Source: Amaurobius ferox | Lineage: Eukaryota; Arthropoda; Arachnida; Araneae; Amaurobiidae | Assembly (NCBI GenBank): GCA_951213105.1 | Contig: OX578136.1 | Span: forward strand, 153,181,178 to 153,245,177 | Length of the DNA stretch: 64,000 nt | Direction: 5' to 3' | Shown: piece by piece, positions 10,156 to 22,728 of the stretch | Position numbering within the stretch: the stretch's first letter is position 1 | How the letters are laid out: every line of letters starts with the position of its first letter | Made by a program: the position numbers and the translations under genes | The notes under the pieces: model-generated | What the model saw: the letters and a program-made list of their open reading frames with translations, nothing else | What the model was told of the DNA's origin: nothing | Database searches by the model: none

Positions 10156-13100
10156 TTCTCAGATATATGTGTCTTTTCTTGTGATTCTATAGATTCACTT
10201 ATAAAAGTTTATTGCAATGTCATAAATCCCAAAATGTCATAACATTAATTTTAGCAGGCTAGTTTGCTTCATTTTATGATTAATAAAATTTTTTTTATCA
10301 ATTTCGATAACTATTCACTGATATACTACAAAAACAAATGTTCAATAAAAGAAACGTGTCGAAGTAAATCCCTTTTTATTTCTGCCTGAATCTGCCCTTG
10401 TAATGTACTAACTGTAAACTTTGCAACTACCTTTTAAATTTGGTTAACTGTACTCACGATTCATTGAATGATGATCAATTTACAAGGACCTATTAACCTT
10501 CAGCTTTCTATAAGAAATTTGGATTGGCTACACCTGGATTAACATAAACACTATGTAATAAAAATTATAATGTTTTAAATTTGATTAAGTAGGTACTAGT
10601 CAATCAGGTTCAGTTGATTAAATATTTATAATTTTTCAAGATATTGTTCACCTGATGAACTAAAATATGTTTTTTAGGTAATGCATATGGTTATCTTATT
10701 TGTACTAATTTTTTCCTATCAGTAGTACAGATAATAGAATTCTGATGCATAAAAGTAAATTCCATCCTTAGAGTAAAGGTAAAAATAAATTTCAAAAGTA
10801 AATAAAAACATCCCATTTAGTAAACTAATATCTATATATTGCAATTGTAACTGTAGACAAAGAAATTGAAAATCAGATTTAGTTTTAGCTAGAATCATTG
10901 TACTATTAGAAAGAAATTGTATATATAGCTTGATTCAGTACTATCTAGTGGCTCCCATAAATCTGATTGAGCCAAGGTCGCAGTTAAGATTTCGCCAAGG
11001 TTTTCATTAACGAAAAAGCAATATGACAATAATATAAACACGTGCTGTTTCTTTAGGACTGCAAACGTTTGGTGAGATTTTACAACCTACCTTGGCGATA
11101 AATCTCTGACACTTGGTGATTCATCCTTGGGGGCTGCTATAATAAGGAAGTACCCTTGATTCTTTAAAATTATAGAAATATATTTAAGATATATTTTTTG
11201 TCTACCCACCAATAGCATTACCAAGTAGGGAAATCATATTCCCTAGAAACCCATTTAAGTTCAGAGAAATGATATTTAGCGAAATGGGAAACAAACTGTT
11301 TGGTTACCAATTCAACCCCCCCCCCTCCCTCAAGAAAAGAATTGCCTGGGGATGCTATGCTACTGTTACACACATAATACTAACGTTAAAGGAAAATATT
11401 GTAATAGGATCAGATATTTGAACTATCAATGAATTTACATGTTTTTGTTTTAAATATTCTTATTTTTGAATTGAATGCTTTTGAGATAAGCATGTGTACT
11501 TTTGTAATCACTGATAATCTCACAAATGATTCAAAAGTTAGTACTAATTTTCTACTACTCAATTGAATTATCTTCAGGTAATGAAATATGGATAGTTATA
11601 TTTTAATTTCAATATTTGTATAAAATTCATAATTTGTTTTCAAATCAAAACAAATTTTAATTTTATTTACATAAAAATGTGTCAAATATTTTGTTAAATC
11701 TTATATTGTCCAATTTCCCATTCTAATCAGTGAATATTAAATTTCAAATATTTGAAATACAGTACATACATCATTTATATGCATTTCTACATAGCTCGTC
11801 AAACATTCCTATCCAGTGACATTAATTTCAATTACATATTTTCACAGGTATACGCTTTACTTCACTGGTCCCTAGAGTAGTGTATAAATAGTGCTTTACT
11901 ATAGTTAAAAATATGCATTTTCTATTTAACAGTACAATCTGCTTGAACAACTTTAACTGCATAATAATAATGTTGCATGATATTACCTAATTTCAATTTA
12001 TAACATGTTTATAAAGAAGGAGTTTATCCAACAGATATTTTAAATTAACTTACTGAATTCTGTTTTTGAAAATAATAGACAGTAATTACTAATTTAATTT
12101 TATATGAAGATGGATTTGATATCCTAGGATGCATGAATAGATGCAAATTGACTTACCTAGTTAATACTGATGTTATCTGATTTATCCTGATGTAATGAGA
12201 TATAATGATGCTGAAAATACATCCCAGTTAAAAGTTTGACTAGTTATCACTGCGTCCAACCGATGGCACTAAAGTATTTAAGATTAGATTGTAATATATT
12301 ATTTAAATCAAATTATAGTTGTTGAAGTAATAAAGATATTGAAATTAATATTTGTTTCAAATAAATAATTTTGGGTTTAGAAATTAATAATATTTTGACT
12401 AAATGTTTCAAACTGAAATTATTCAAGAGATTGAAAATAAAACTTCAGGTTTTATATTTCAGATGTGTATTTCAGAATAGCAAGTGTAAAGAATATTTTA
12501 ACTGAATTAACGTTGAGTTAAATTCAAAATGTTCTGAAAAATTTGAATGATGTATCAATGCATGCCTTTTAAATTTGAATATTAACATTTTGTATATTCA
12601 AAATTCAAAGTGTAGGATAATACATATGTAATTGTTATTAAACATTTCCAAAGTTTAAATATTGGTTGTTAAATTTTAAACATAATTTGAAATAAACATG
12701 TTTAAGAGTTAAAATGCCCGTCGAAATCAGGAGGTCATAAGTAACAACAGCAACAACGAATTAAAATGTAAATAATTTTAACTCGAACACCAAATGAATT
12801 CTAAACGCACAATAAATGTATATTATGTTAGTGTGAACTGCGAAGAATGATAGCATTTGAAACCATAATCTTGCATAATAGCTTACTGGCTGTTAAAAAT
12901 TTGGCAGCTCACTACTGGGTACAGATCAAACTTCAAAGTATTTCATAAACATTAGATAATGGCTATTAGTATTTGTTTTCTTCAGAATGTTACTTAATAA
13001 AATCTCAAAATCAACACCCATACAATTGAAATGAAACTTCATATATATGCTATTTAAATTACAACTTTATATATGCATATAGAATATATATTAATTTTAT

Positions 13101-13638
13101 TAGCAATTTCATTAATTTGTATAACATCTTCACACTCTTATACTATAACACACTACTGTGATAAACAAATGAACTATGAATCACATTAAAAAATATATTG
13201 CTATCTTCTACACAAATTTAATTAGCCTAGAAGGAAATACATCAAAGTTTCTCCTTTAAATTAACTGATACAACAATAAAAACATCTGACCACTTAAGTT
13301 ATTTAAACAGGCCAGGTGAAATATTGCAGTACAAGTTTTGATATATTCATATTTGGTCGGCGATCTTCTATCTAAATTTAGGTACTATAAAAAATAAGTT
13401 AGAAAATCATTCAATCGGAGTATTACAAATGCAGAAGGTATAACGTTCCAGTGTCAACATTTTACTCGCAAAAATTGTAATAAATATATCATATACTACT
13501 TACCTAAATTTAAGACATTTTTGTTGTTTTATGAACGTGTATATATCTCCATATATTGTCACACAACGTTATAACTTTGCACTATTTCTTTCTATCATAA
13601 TTTTCTTCCCGATTTGATAACAAACATTTTTTTCCATG
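10156..13638. other. AT-rich gene-poor region
   Basis: About 3.5 kb with frequent stops in all frames. A pair of inverted CGCCAAGG/CCTTGGCG arms lies at about 10992-11096 and a C tract near 11310-11320. No gene or long repeat recognised. Confidence 0.6.
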
Positions 13639-13767
13639 TATAATCTCGAAGACGACAACTTCAAAGTATGTACTAGTCTTCGCCCATGACGTCATCTAAC
13701 TTAGCCAACAGCGAAAAACCGACCTCACAGCAGGGGGTATACCGCGTACGTTTTCGGAACATGCTCG
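13639..13767 (-). repeat. Promoter-like dispersed repeat, right copy (inverted)
   Basis: Reverse complement of 5083-5230, including GTATAATCTCGAAGACGAC, GCCCATGACGTCAT, CAGCGAAAAACCGACCTCACAGCAG and GTACGTTTTCGG. The outer edge runs into an inverted scrap of family A (13768-13800, reverse of TATTCTAGAGGTCTCGAAACG). Confidence 0.7.
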
Positions 13768-13803
13768 AATCTATACGTTTGGAGACCTCTAGAATATGAA
13801 AAA

Positions 13804-14549
13804 TCTGATGTGGGCAGCACATGACTTTCCCTGCTGACTTATATCCACGTTTTTTTTATTTTAATTAAATTTATTTCACTTTTAATTCAATTTTCATTCT
13901 CATTCGGTAACCAGACTTATTTTCAAAGGTGGCTTAGAGAAAATACAAAAAACTAAAATATCTCGAGAACGGCTAGGCACAGTGTAATGGAGTTGATCTT
14001 ATTCTTTTCTTCGTCAAAAATTACGTATTAAACAAGCATTTAATGGATATATTTGAACATACGTAGTTCTTTAGTTTAGATTTTGACGATTTTTGCGGGC
14101 CATTTTGCAGAATAAGGCAGGTTATTTTTTTCCGAATCGTACCAAAATCTAATCAGCACCAGGGTGACCCACAAGTGACTCATCTACCGAATTTTGTGAA
14201 ATTCGGTCCATTAGTTTTTCAGTTAGAGTGGATACAAGCTTTTGCGGGCCATTTCGCAAAAAAGGCGGGTTCTTTTATCCCGAATCGTACCCAAAACTAA
14301 TCAGCATCAGATTCGCCCACAAGTGACTTACCTACCAAATTTTATGAAATTCGGTCAATTACGTTTTTAGTTAGAGTGGATACAAAATCTGCACAGACAG
14401 ACAGACACACAGACGTCACGCTAAAAATGGTTTTTTCGTATTCTAGAGGTCTCGAAACGTGTAGATCCGTCGAAAACTCGAGTTGCGATTTCCGACACGA
14501 TTCCAATACTTTCCCTATACATTACCATGTATTGCAGGGAAAGTAAAAA
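13804..14549 (+). mobile_element. Family A copy A1, complete
   Basis: Head to hairpin with two internal modules and a short CAGACAGACACACAGA stretch. The 3' AAAAA abuts the head of A2. Confidence 0.75.
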
Positions 14550-15149
14550 TCTGATGTGGGCAGCACATGACTTTCCCTGCAGACTTTTACTAACGTTCTC
14601 TTTATTTTAACTAAATTTATTTCACTTTTAATTCAATTTTCGTTCTCATTCGGTAACCGGGCTTATTTTCAAAGGTGGCGTAGGGAAAGTACGAAAAACT
14701 AAAATATCTCGAGAACGGCTAGTCCTAGTGTAATGGGGTTGGTCTTATTCTTTTCGTATTAAATTGCGTATTAAATCAGCATTTAATGGATATATTTGAG
14801 TATACCCAGTTCCTTAGTTTAGATTTGGACGATTTTTGCGGGCCATTTTGCAAAAAAAGGCAGGTCATTTTTTTCGGAATCGTACCAAAATCTAATCAGC
14901 ACCAGGGTGACCTATACGTGACTCATCTACCGAATTTTGTGAAATTCGGTCCATTGGTTTTTCAGCTACAGTGGATACAAGCTTTTGCGGGCCATTTCAC
15001 AAAAAAGGCGGGTTGTTTTATTCCGAATCGTACCCAAAACTAATCAGCACCAGCCCCGCCCACAAGTGACTTACCTACAAAATTTTGTGAAATTCGGTTC
15101 CTTAGTTTTTTAGTTAGAGTGGATACAAAATCTGCACAGACAGACAAAA
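14550..15149 (+). mobile_element. Family A copy A2, 3' truncated
   Basis: Two modules are present, but the copy stops within the CAGACAGAC repeat and is followed directly by the next head, so the conserved tail and hairpin are missing. Confidence 0.75.
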
Positions 15150-15275
15150 TCTGATGTGGGCAGCACATGACTTTCCCTGCAGTCTTATATTCATGTTCTA
15201 TTTATTTAAATTAAATTTAATTCACTTTTAATTCTATTTTCGTTCTCATTTGAAAACTGGACTTATTTTCAAAAA
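15150..15275 (+). mobile_element. Family A copy A3, head fragment only
   Basis: 126 bp from the head to TTATTTTCAAAAA, then a new head begins. Confidence 0.75.
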
Positions 15276-15929
15276 TCTGATGTGGGCAGCACATGACTTT
15301 CCCTGCAAACTTATATCCACGTTCTATTTATTTCAATTAAATGTAATTCACTTTTAATTCAATTTTCGTTCTCATTTGATAAATGGACTTATTTTGAAAG
15401 GTGGGGTGGAAAAATACGAAAAAAACTAATATATCTCGAGAACGGCTAGTCCTAGTGTAATGGGGTTGGTCTTATTCTTTTCTTCGTTAAAAATTACGCA
15501 TTAAACAAGGATTTAATGGATATATTTGAGCATACGTAGCTTTTTAGTTTAGATTTTGGCAATTTTTGCGGGCCATTCTACAAAAAAAGGCAGGTTATTT
15601 TTTTCTGAATCGTACCAAAATCTAATCAGCACCAGGGTGACCTATACGTGACTCATCTACCGAATTTTGTGAAATTCGGTCTATTAGTTTTTCAGCTAGA
15701 GTGGATACAAAATCTGCACAGACAGACAGACAGACACACAGACAGACACACAGACAGACAGACAGACACACAGACACACAGACACACACACAGACGTCAC
15801 GCTAAAAATGGTTTTTTCGTATTCTAGAGGTCTTGAAACGTGTAGATCCGTCGAAAACTCGAGTTGCGATTTTCGGCATGATTCCAATACTTTCCCTATA
15901 CATTACCATGTATTGCAGGAAAGTAAAAA
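15276..15929 (+). mobile_element. Family A copy A4, single-module form
   Basis: Head to hairpin with only one internal module. CAGA/CACA microsatellite at about 15719-15793. Confidence 0.75.
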
Positions 15930-16740
15930 TCTGATGTGGGCAGCACATGACTTTCCCTGCAGACTTATATCCACGTTCTCTTTATTTTAATGAAATTTAT
16001 TTCACTTTTATTCAATTTTCGTTCTCATTCGGTAACCGGGCTTATTTTCAAAGGTGGCGTAGGGAAAGTACGAAAAACTAAAATATCTCGAGAACGGCTA
16101 GTCCTAGTGTAATGGGGTTGATCTTATTCTTTTCGTCGTTAAACATTACGTATTAAACGGGCATTTAATGGATATATCTGAGTATACCTAGTTCTTTAGT
16201 TCAGATTTTGAAGATTTTTGCGGGCCGTTTTGCAAAAAAAAGGCAGGTTATTTTTTTCCGAATCGTACCAAAATCTAATCAGCACCAGAGTGACCTATAC
16301 GTGACTCATCTACCGAATTTTGTGAAATTCGGTCTATTAGTTTTTCAGCTAGAGTGGATACAAGCTTTTGCCGGCCATTTCGCAAAAAAAGGCGGGTTCT
16401 TTTATTCCGAATCGTACCCAAAACTAATCAGCACCAGCCCCGCCCACAAGTGACTTACCTACCAAATTTTGTGAAATTCGGTCCATTAGTTTTTTAGTTA
16501 CAGTGGATACAAAATCTGCACAGACAGGCAGACAGATACACAGACAGACAGACAGACAGACAGATAGACAGACAGACAGACAGACACACAGACACACGCA
16601 CAGACGTCACGCTAAAAATGGTTTTTTCGTATTCTAGAGGTCTCGAAACGTGTAGATCCGTCGAAAACTCGAGTTGTGATTTTCGGCATGATTCCAATAC
16701 TTTCCCTATACATTACCATGTATTGCAGGGAAAGTAAAAA
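15930..16740 (+). mobile_element. Family A copy A5, complete
   Basis: Two-module form, nearly identical by eye to the copy at 28726-29540 (only scattered substitutions and microsatellite length differ), implying recent mobility or duplication. Confidence 0.8.
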
Positions 16741-17393
16741 TGGTGTAGGAAAAATACGAAAAACAAAAATATCTCGAGAACGGCTAGTCCTAGTGTAATG
16801 GGGTTGTTCTTATTCTTTTCGTCCTTAAAAATTACGTATTAAACGAGCATTTAATGGATATATTTGAGTGTACCTAGTTCTTTAGTTTAGATTTTGACGA
16901 TTTTTGCGGGCCATTTTGCAAAAAAAGGCAGGTTATTTTTTTCCGAATTCTACCAAAATCTAATCAGTACTAAGGTGGCCTACAAGCGACTTATCTACCA
17001 AATTTTGTGAAATTCGGTCCATTAGTTTTTCAGTTAGAGTGGATATAAGCTTTTGCGGGCCATTTCGCAAAAAAAGGCGGGTTCTTTTAACCCGAGTCAT
17101 ACTCAAAACTAATCAGCACCAGATTCGTGCACAAGTGACTTACCTACCAAATTTTATGAAATTCGGTCAATTAGTTTTTTAGTTAGAGTGGATACAAAAT
17201 CTGCACAGACAGATAGACACACAGACACACAGACAGACACACAGACACACACACAGACGTCACGCTAAAAATAGCTTTTTCGTATTCTAGAGGTCTCGAA
17301 ACGTGTAGATCCGTCGAAAACTCGAGTTGTGATTTTCGGCATGATTCCAATACTTTCCCTATACATTACCATGTATTGCAGGGAAAGTAAAAA
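16741..17393 (+). mobile_element. Family A copy A6, 5' truncated
   Basis: Starts at TGGTGTAGGAAAAATACG directly after the AAAAA of A5, lacking the head and first ~145 bp. The 3' half is complete. Confidence 0.75.
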
Positions 17394-18040
17394 TCTGATG
17401 TGGGCAGCACATGACTTTCCCTCCAGACGTATATTAACGTTATTTTTATTTTAATTAAATTAATTTCACTTTTAATTCAATTTTCGTTATCATTCGGTAA
17501 CCGGGCTTATTTTCAAAGGTGGCGTAGGGAAAGTACGAAAAACTAAAATATCTCGAGAACGGCTAGTCCTAGTGTAATGGGGTTGGTCTTATTATTTTCG
17601 TCGTTAAAAATTACGTATTAAACGAACATTTAATGGATATATTTGAGTATACCTAGTTCTTTAGTTTAGATTTTGACGATTTTTGCGGGCCATTTTGCAA
17701 AAAAAAGGCAGGTTATTTTTTTCCGAATCGTACCAAAATCTAATCAGCACCAGAGTGACCTATACGTGACTCATATACCGAATTTTGTGAAATTCGGTCC
17801 ATTAGTTTTTTAGTTACAGTGGATACAAAATCTGCACAGACAGACAGACAGACACACAGACAGACAGACAGACAGACACACAGACACACAGACACACACA
17901 CAGACGTCACGCTAAAAATGGTTTTTTCGTATTCTAGAGGTCTCGAAACGTGTAGATCCATCGAAAACTCGAGTTGCGATTTTCGGCATGATTCCAATAC
18001 TTTCCCTATACATTACCATGCATTGCAGGGAAAGTAAAAA
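17394..18040 (+). mobile_element. Family A copy A7, single-module form
   Basis: Complete head and hairpin with one module and a long CAGA/CACA microsatellite (17835-17902). Confidence 0.75.
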
Positions 18041-18581
18041 ACTATTTTTAGCGTGGTCTGTGTGTCTGTCTGTGCAGATTTTGTATCCACTCTAACTAAA
18101 AAGCTAATTGACCGAATTTCATAAAATTTGGTAGGTAAGTCACTTGTGGGCGAATCTGATGCTGATTAGTTTTGGGTACGATTCGGGATAAAAGAACCCG
18201 CCTTTTTTGCGAAATGGCCCGCAAAAGCTTGTATCCACTCTAACTGAAAAACTAATGGACCGAATTTCACAAAATTCGGTAGATGAGTCACTTGTGGGTC
18301 ACCCTGGTGCTGATTAGATTTTGGTACGATTCGGAAAAATATAACCTGCCTTTTTTTGCAAAATGGCCCGCAAAAATCGTCAAAATCTAAATTAAAGAAC
18401 TACGTATGCTCAAATATGTCCATTAAATGCTTGTTTAATACGTAATTTTTAACGAAGAAAATAATAAGACCAATCCCATTACACTAGAACTAGCCGTTCT
18501 CGAGATATTTTAGTTTTTCGTATTTTCTCTACACCATCTTCCCTACGTCTGCAGGGAAAGTCATGTGTTGCCCACATCAGA
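18041..18581 (-). mobile_element. Family A copy A8, inverted, 3' truncated
   Basis: On the minus strand it runs from the head (AATCTGATGTGGGCAACAC, at 18581) to the microsatellite and TAAAAATAG, and lacks the tail hairpin. It meets A7 tail to tail. Confidence 0.7.
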
Positions 18582-18860
18582 TTTTTTCTTTTGGAATAAC
18601 GTTTTCAAAATTTCTTAATAGTTAGATGTAGGATAGATGCATTGCTAATTTAATATATTTATCATTTTATTTTTACACATTAGTTTTGTACTGAAATAAT
18701 TACTTTTTAAAATTTGTTCATAATGTAAAATAATTTACATATACTTGCCAGCTGAGTTTCTGCTTGGTCCAGAGATCATAATTGAATTCTTTGGCATAGG
18801 AGATAATTTTGATAGCTTTTAATATGTTCAATGCTTGAAATTTAATGACATATTGTTAAT
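18582..18860. other. AT-rich spacer
   Basis: Short non-coding gap between the family A array and family D. Confidence 0.5.
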
Positions 18861-18940
18861 TTTTAACACTTTACAACAAAGTTGAAAAGTGTTTATGACT
18901 TTTTAACACTTTACAACAAAGTTGTTATGACTTTGTTCAT

Positions 18941-18978
<38 letters not shown>

Positions 18979-20640
18979 CGTTAGCACGATAACTGCCGTA
19001 AAAATGACTTCATCAAAATGAAATTTTAGTATGTTGTTCAGACGGTCTATAGGACCTATGGGATTATAAATGAATAATATCACACAATTAGTTTTGGATT
19101 GAACCCGGGTTGAAAAAATGGAATACATTGAGCCCTATGGGACCTAATTTTTCAAGCATTTTTTAAGCGGATTTAAAATTCACAAATTGCTTCGAAAATT
19201 TTAGGCAATATTCAAATTGTTCCATAAAATATATAAAAAAAAATTCAGCGAAATATATTCAGTAGTTTTTTAAATAAAAATTAAAATAATAATAACACCT
19301 CTTATATGAAGCGATCACGTGTCCATGATATGAAACGATCACATGACCCACTTCAAAAGGATATATGGCATCCATCTTGTGTCAAAATCGTGATTTTTAA
19401 AGTTCTTTTTAATTCATATCGAGTGTTGTATCCGTCTTAAAACTACTTTATTTTTGCCTAAATTCTGTGCATCTACATACTAAAACAACGAAATGACAAT
19501 ATATTTCAGTTTAAATGCTCATCCAAATATAATTATTTCTACTATTAAGCCTATTTTTCACCTATGTAAAATGTAAACAGCAAAATATATAGAATGAGTT
19601 GTATTAGAATCGCTGTAATTCTTTAACACAAAATAATTTAGTCCATGGAGTCTGCTTAGCTGATATGAATGAAATATTTATTGATTTTAGAAAGAGAAGG
19701 ACGATATTTTTCGATGAAGTTTTACGCATGGAGATTACTTACTCGTAGCTCAATGGTCTTAATTTTTAAATAAAATAAATTATTATAGTATTGTGATGAA
19801 TGACATGAATGGGGGAATTATTTATGAATGAAATGTTGCTTTTATAGAGAGAGCCAGGCGTGTTATTTTTTTAGGACGTCATTTGAATGAATTTCAATTG
19901 TTTTCGATGAAGTTTTCAAATATAATGAATTATCGTAGTATTATGATAATTCTAAAATTATTACCGAGGAATGTATCACATTTTAGAGATATTTAAACCA
20001 GGCAATTTATACTTTAATGCCGTCATTTGAATGAAGTTAATTTTTTTCGATGAAGGTTTAAGGTTTCAAATATAATAAATTAATGTAGTATTGTGATAAG
20101 TTTTAAAATATTATCGAGGACTGTATTGCATTTTAGACATGTTTAAATAAAATTGCATTGAAGTTGGAAATGATTGCATTAAAATTGCATTGAAGTTGGA
20201 AATAAAATAAATTATTATAGTATTTTGATGAATGAAATGAATGGGATAAAGTTATGAATGAAATCCTGTTTTTATAGAGAGATCCAGGCGTGTTATTTTT
20301 TCTATGACGTCATTTGAATTAATTTCAGTTGTTTTCGTTGAAGTTTTCAAATATAATAAATTATCGTATTATTATGATAGTGTTAAAAATATTACCGTGG
20401 AATGTATTGCATTTTAGAGATATTTAAAGCAGGCAATTTATATTTCAATGCCGTCATTGGAATGAAGTTCATTTTCTTCAATGAAGGTTTAAGTTTTCAA
20501 ATATAATAAATAAATGTAGTATTGTGATAAGTTTTAAAATATTACCGAGGAATGTATTGCATTTTCGACTTTTTCGAATAAAATTGCATTGAAGTTGGAA
20601 AGTGTTTCATAATCAATGCTTTAAGCATGATTGACCTTTC
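18861..20640 (-). mobile_element. Family D repeat, long copy
   Basis: Read on the minus strand the 3' end has an AGAC microsatellite followed by AACACTTTTCAACTTTGTTGTAAAGTGTT, able to fold as a hairpin; the hairpin segment is duplicated in 40-bp tandem (18861-18900, 18901-18940). The next ~480 bp match 56002-56471 closely (ACGATAACTGCCGTAAAAATGAC, TGGGACCTAATTTTTCAA, TTGTGTCAAAATCGTGATTT). The distal part carries a ~430-bp tandem duplication. Microsatellite plus terminal hairpin parallels families A and B, so it may belong to the same class. Confidence 0.55.
19768..20600 (+). repeat. ~430-bp tandem duplication inside family D
   Basis: 19768-20198 and 20199-20600 both begin AAATAAAATAAATTATTATAGTATT and share GAGAGA(G/T)CCAGGCGTGTTATTTTTT, GACGTCATTTGAAT, GAATGTAT(C/T)(A/G)CATTTTAGAGATATTT and ATTGCATTGAAGTTGGAAA. 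A 26-bp element (ATTGCATTGAAGTTGGAAAT) is further repeated at the junction. Confidence 0.8.
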
Positions 20641-21615
20641 TTGTTTAAATTATGCTTAAATTTGTAAATATTATGTTAATATTTACTTTAAATATTAGGT
20701 TAAATTTGTAATTTTAGGTTAATTTGTAAATATTAAGTTATGAGGTTTTATCAACAATTCTCTTTTTATCAACATTATAGTTGTACTTGAAGTGTACTCC
20801 TTTCCATATTTGGAAACTGCACACTGGCCAGCTAAGTTATTCTCTGTATAGAGTTTTAAATTGAAATATCTTGCTCGTAGAGGACAACTTTTCTGTTAAG
20901 AAAAGTAATTGCTGAAATATATCAGCATGGAAAGTTCCAAGTGACCATATTGTTTAGTGCTTAATTATAAAATTGAAACTTTTAATTACTACCGATTTGT
21001 GTTGTAGCATAAAAAGGCAATGTTTTGAACAGCTGTCAGAAAATTTTATACACTAGATGTATCCATGCAGAACATCTACGCTCTAGTGTCTTTCAATGCT
21101 CACTATCTGTTTGTAACTCTTACTACACAATCTCTAGATCTAAAGCATGAGTCATTTTTAAACATTAATATTCCCTAGTATTTAGTTTTGTTTGTCTCAC
21201 AATCAGTATCGCTCTTGCATTTTTAATATCACCAGACATATGTGGATTCATTGTTATACGACCCTCTAATCAAATATAAACCATATATTTATTTAAATTA
21301 AATTAACTTTAGATCAAATAATATATAATTTCATTGTTGAACAAAAACTTGAATAAAATAATTAGTGTTTGAGATATCATTATGGAGGCAATGGGACAAC
21401 CTATCTAACTCCATGGATACTTTTGATAGGATGGAGTAAGAGTTTTCCTTTACTTTCATATTTTAAATAATGTAATTATGGTTAAACTTGTTATCATTTG
21501 GGAAATGGTAAATAAGTCCTTTTCAACATAACGTAAAGTAAATAAATGCATTATATATGCAGGGTTAGAAAGTAGGAGCATAAAGTTACGTAACAATGGC
21601 ATCTAATCAATTTAC
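20641..21615. other. AT-rich region, no gene seen
   Basis: No ORF or repeat recognised. Confidence 0.5.
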
Positions 21616-21935
21616 CCCAGTTACCAAAATGTCTTATTTGGGTGCAATTTCCAAATTATTTATTTTGTTTTCGTTATTCAACTCACAAAATAAATCATCT
21701 TTCATTAGCAGACCTGCCTTTGACCCGCTGTGCTGCATGGATGCATGTAATCCATGATATGAATTTGTTAGATTGTTAGAAAGACGAATAAATGGATCAA
21801 ATGGAATTTGCATCATACATGCGAAGAAAGGCAAAACAATTAGGTATCTAAAATCTCCATCAAAGTAAAATATATAGGTACAAAATTTAACAATCACTAA
21901 TTTTGAACCCTTTATAGATTTAAATAAAGGATTGC
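21616..21935 (-). repeat. Dispersed repeat E, copy 1 (coding-like end)
   Basis: The minus strand matches plus-strand 57583-57840 at about 70 percent by eye. In both copies the same frame ends in a matching peptide (here ENKINNLEIAPK then stop; there TNKMNNFEIAHK then stop). A 106-residue frame is open here (21954 to 21634). This could be the 3' end of an unidentified element ORF; I do not recognise the family. Confidence 0.45.
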
Positions 21936-22727
21936 AAACCCAAATGAATTCCAATTAAAATTATTGACTATTAAAATATGCACTTACATATTTTAATATT
22001 TTTATAAAATAACATATTAAATTTTCTTTTGATACGATATATTGAATATCTGAACATCAGCTTAAGATTTATTTTAATAACAAATTTTAATGTGTAATGG
22101 TTAACAAAATTTCTTCCCACTCTAAAGCAGAGGTACTTTACGTATTTACTGTCACAGCTTACTTGAAAATGAATTTTATATGTATATACATTTTGCCCTT
22201 TTCTCTTTATAAATGATTTCTTATATTCACCTATTCTTTCTTATTTTGATATTTTTATATGCTTTTAAAAAACTTAAATTTTAAAACTTAAAATGTATTT
22301 AAAAATAGTTAATTTAAATTTTGAAAATTTAAAATACTAAAAATATTTAAAATTTTAAGCGTTTGTTTACAAATGGTAATCTATATCTGGTCTCAAAACA
22401 ACCGGATGGACAAGTGCACATGAAAAAACAATATGTATCCAAATATATACGTATATTCCATATATGCTGCTATTCAAGTAATGTAAACATTTTGTTATGT
22501 TCCATGTGTACACTTGATAGGGATTTATTTTTTCTTCATTATCATTGAATCCGTTTTTCACAAACTTGTTGAATAAACATTGATTTTGGTATTAAACATT
22601 ATTTCAACTGCTGCACTAATACCTAAACAAGAATATAATCTGAAAATTTTGCATATTCATTTGTAACAGAGTTTAATTTTTTTCATTTTCTCTTTTCACA
22701 TTATGAAAGTTCCATCATATTACAAGG
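21936..22727. other. AT-rich region, no gene seen
   Basis: Low-complexity A/T runs. Overlapping short ORFs at 22363-22561 on both strands look like chance. Confidence 0.5.
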
Positions 22728-22728
22728 C

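Larger units (their letters stand above)
13804..18581 (+). mobile_element. Array of family A repeats (eight copies, seven head-to-tail, one inverted)
   Basis: Family A unit: head TCTGATGTGGGCAGCACATG-ACTTTCCCTGCAG; core with ATCTCGAGAACGGCTAGTCC; one or two ~155-bp modules (TTTTTGCGGGCCATTT...AAATTCGGTCCATTAG...AGAGTGGATACAA); a CAGA/CACA microsatellite; a conserved tail (GACGTCACGCTAAAAATGG, TATTCTAGAGGTCTCGAAACG, CGTCGAAAACTCGAG); and a terminal hairpin ACTTTCCCTATACAT/ATGTATTGCAGGGAAAGT followed by AAAAA. The head sequence ACTTTCCCTGCA is the inverse of the hairpin end TGCAGGGAAAGT. The layout (start in TC, subterminal inverted repeats, microsatellite, 3' stem-loop, tandem copies) fits Helentron-associated HINE/DINE-like elements, but there is no CTRR end, so the class is inferred. 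Short ORFs inside are microsatellite or core readings, not genes. Confidence 0.7.

Noticed and set aside
15696..18037. ORFs rich in SVCLSVC or HRQTDRQTHR within family A copies
   Set aside because: They are readings of the CAGA/CACA microsatellite and adjoining repeat tail, identical in each copy and on both strands; no protein.
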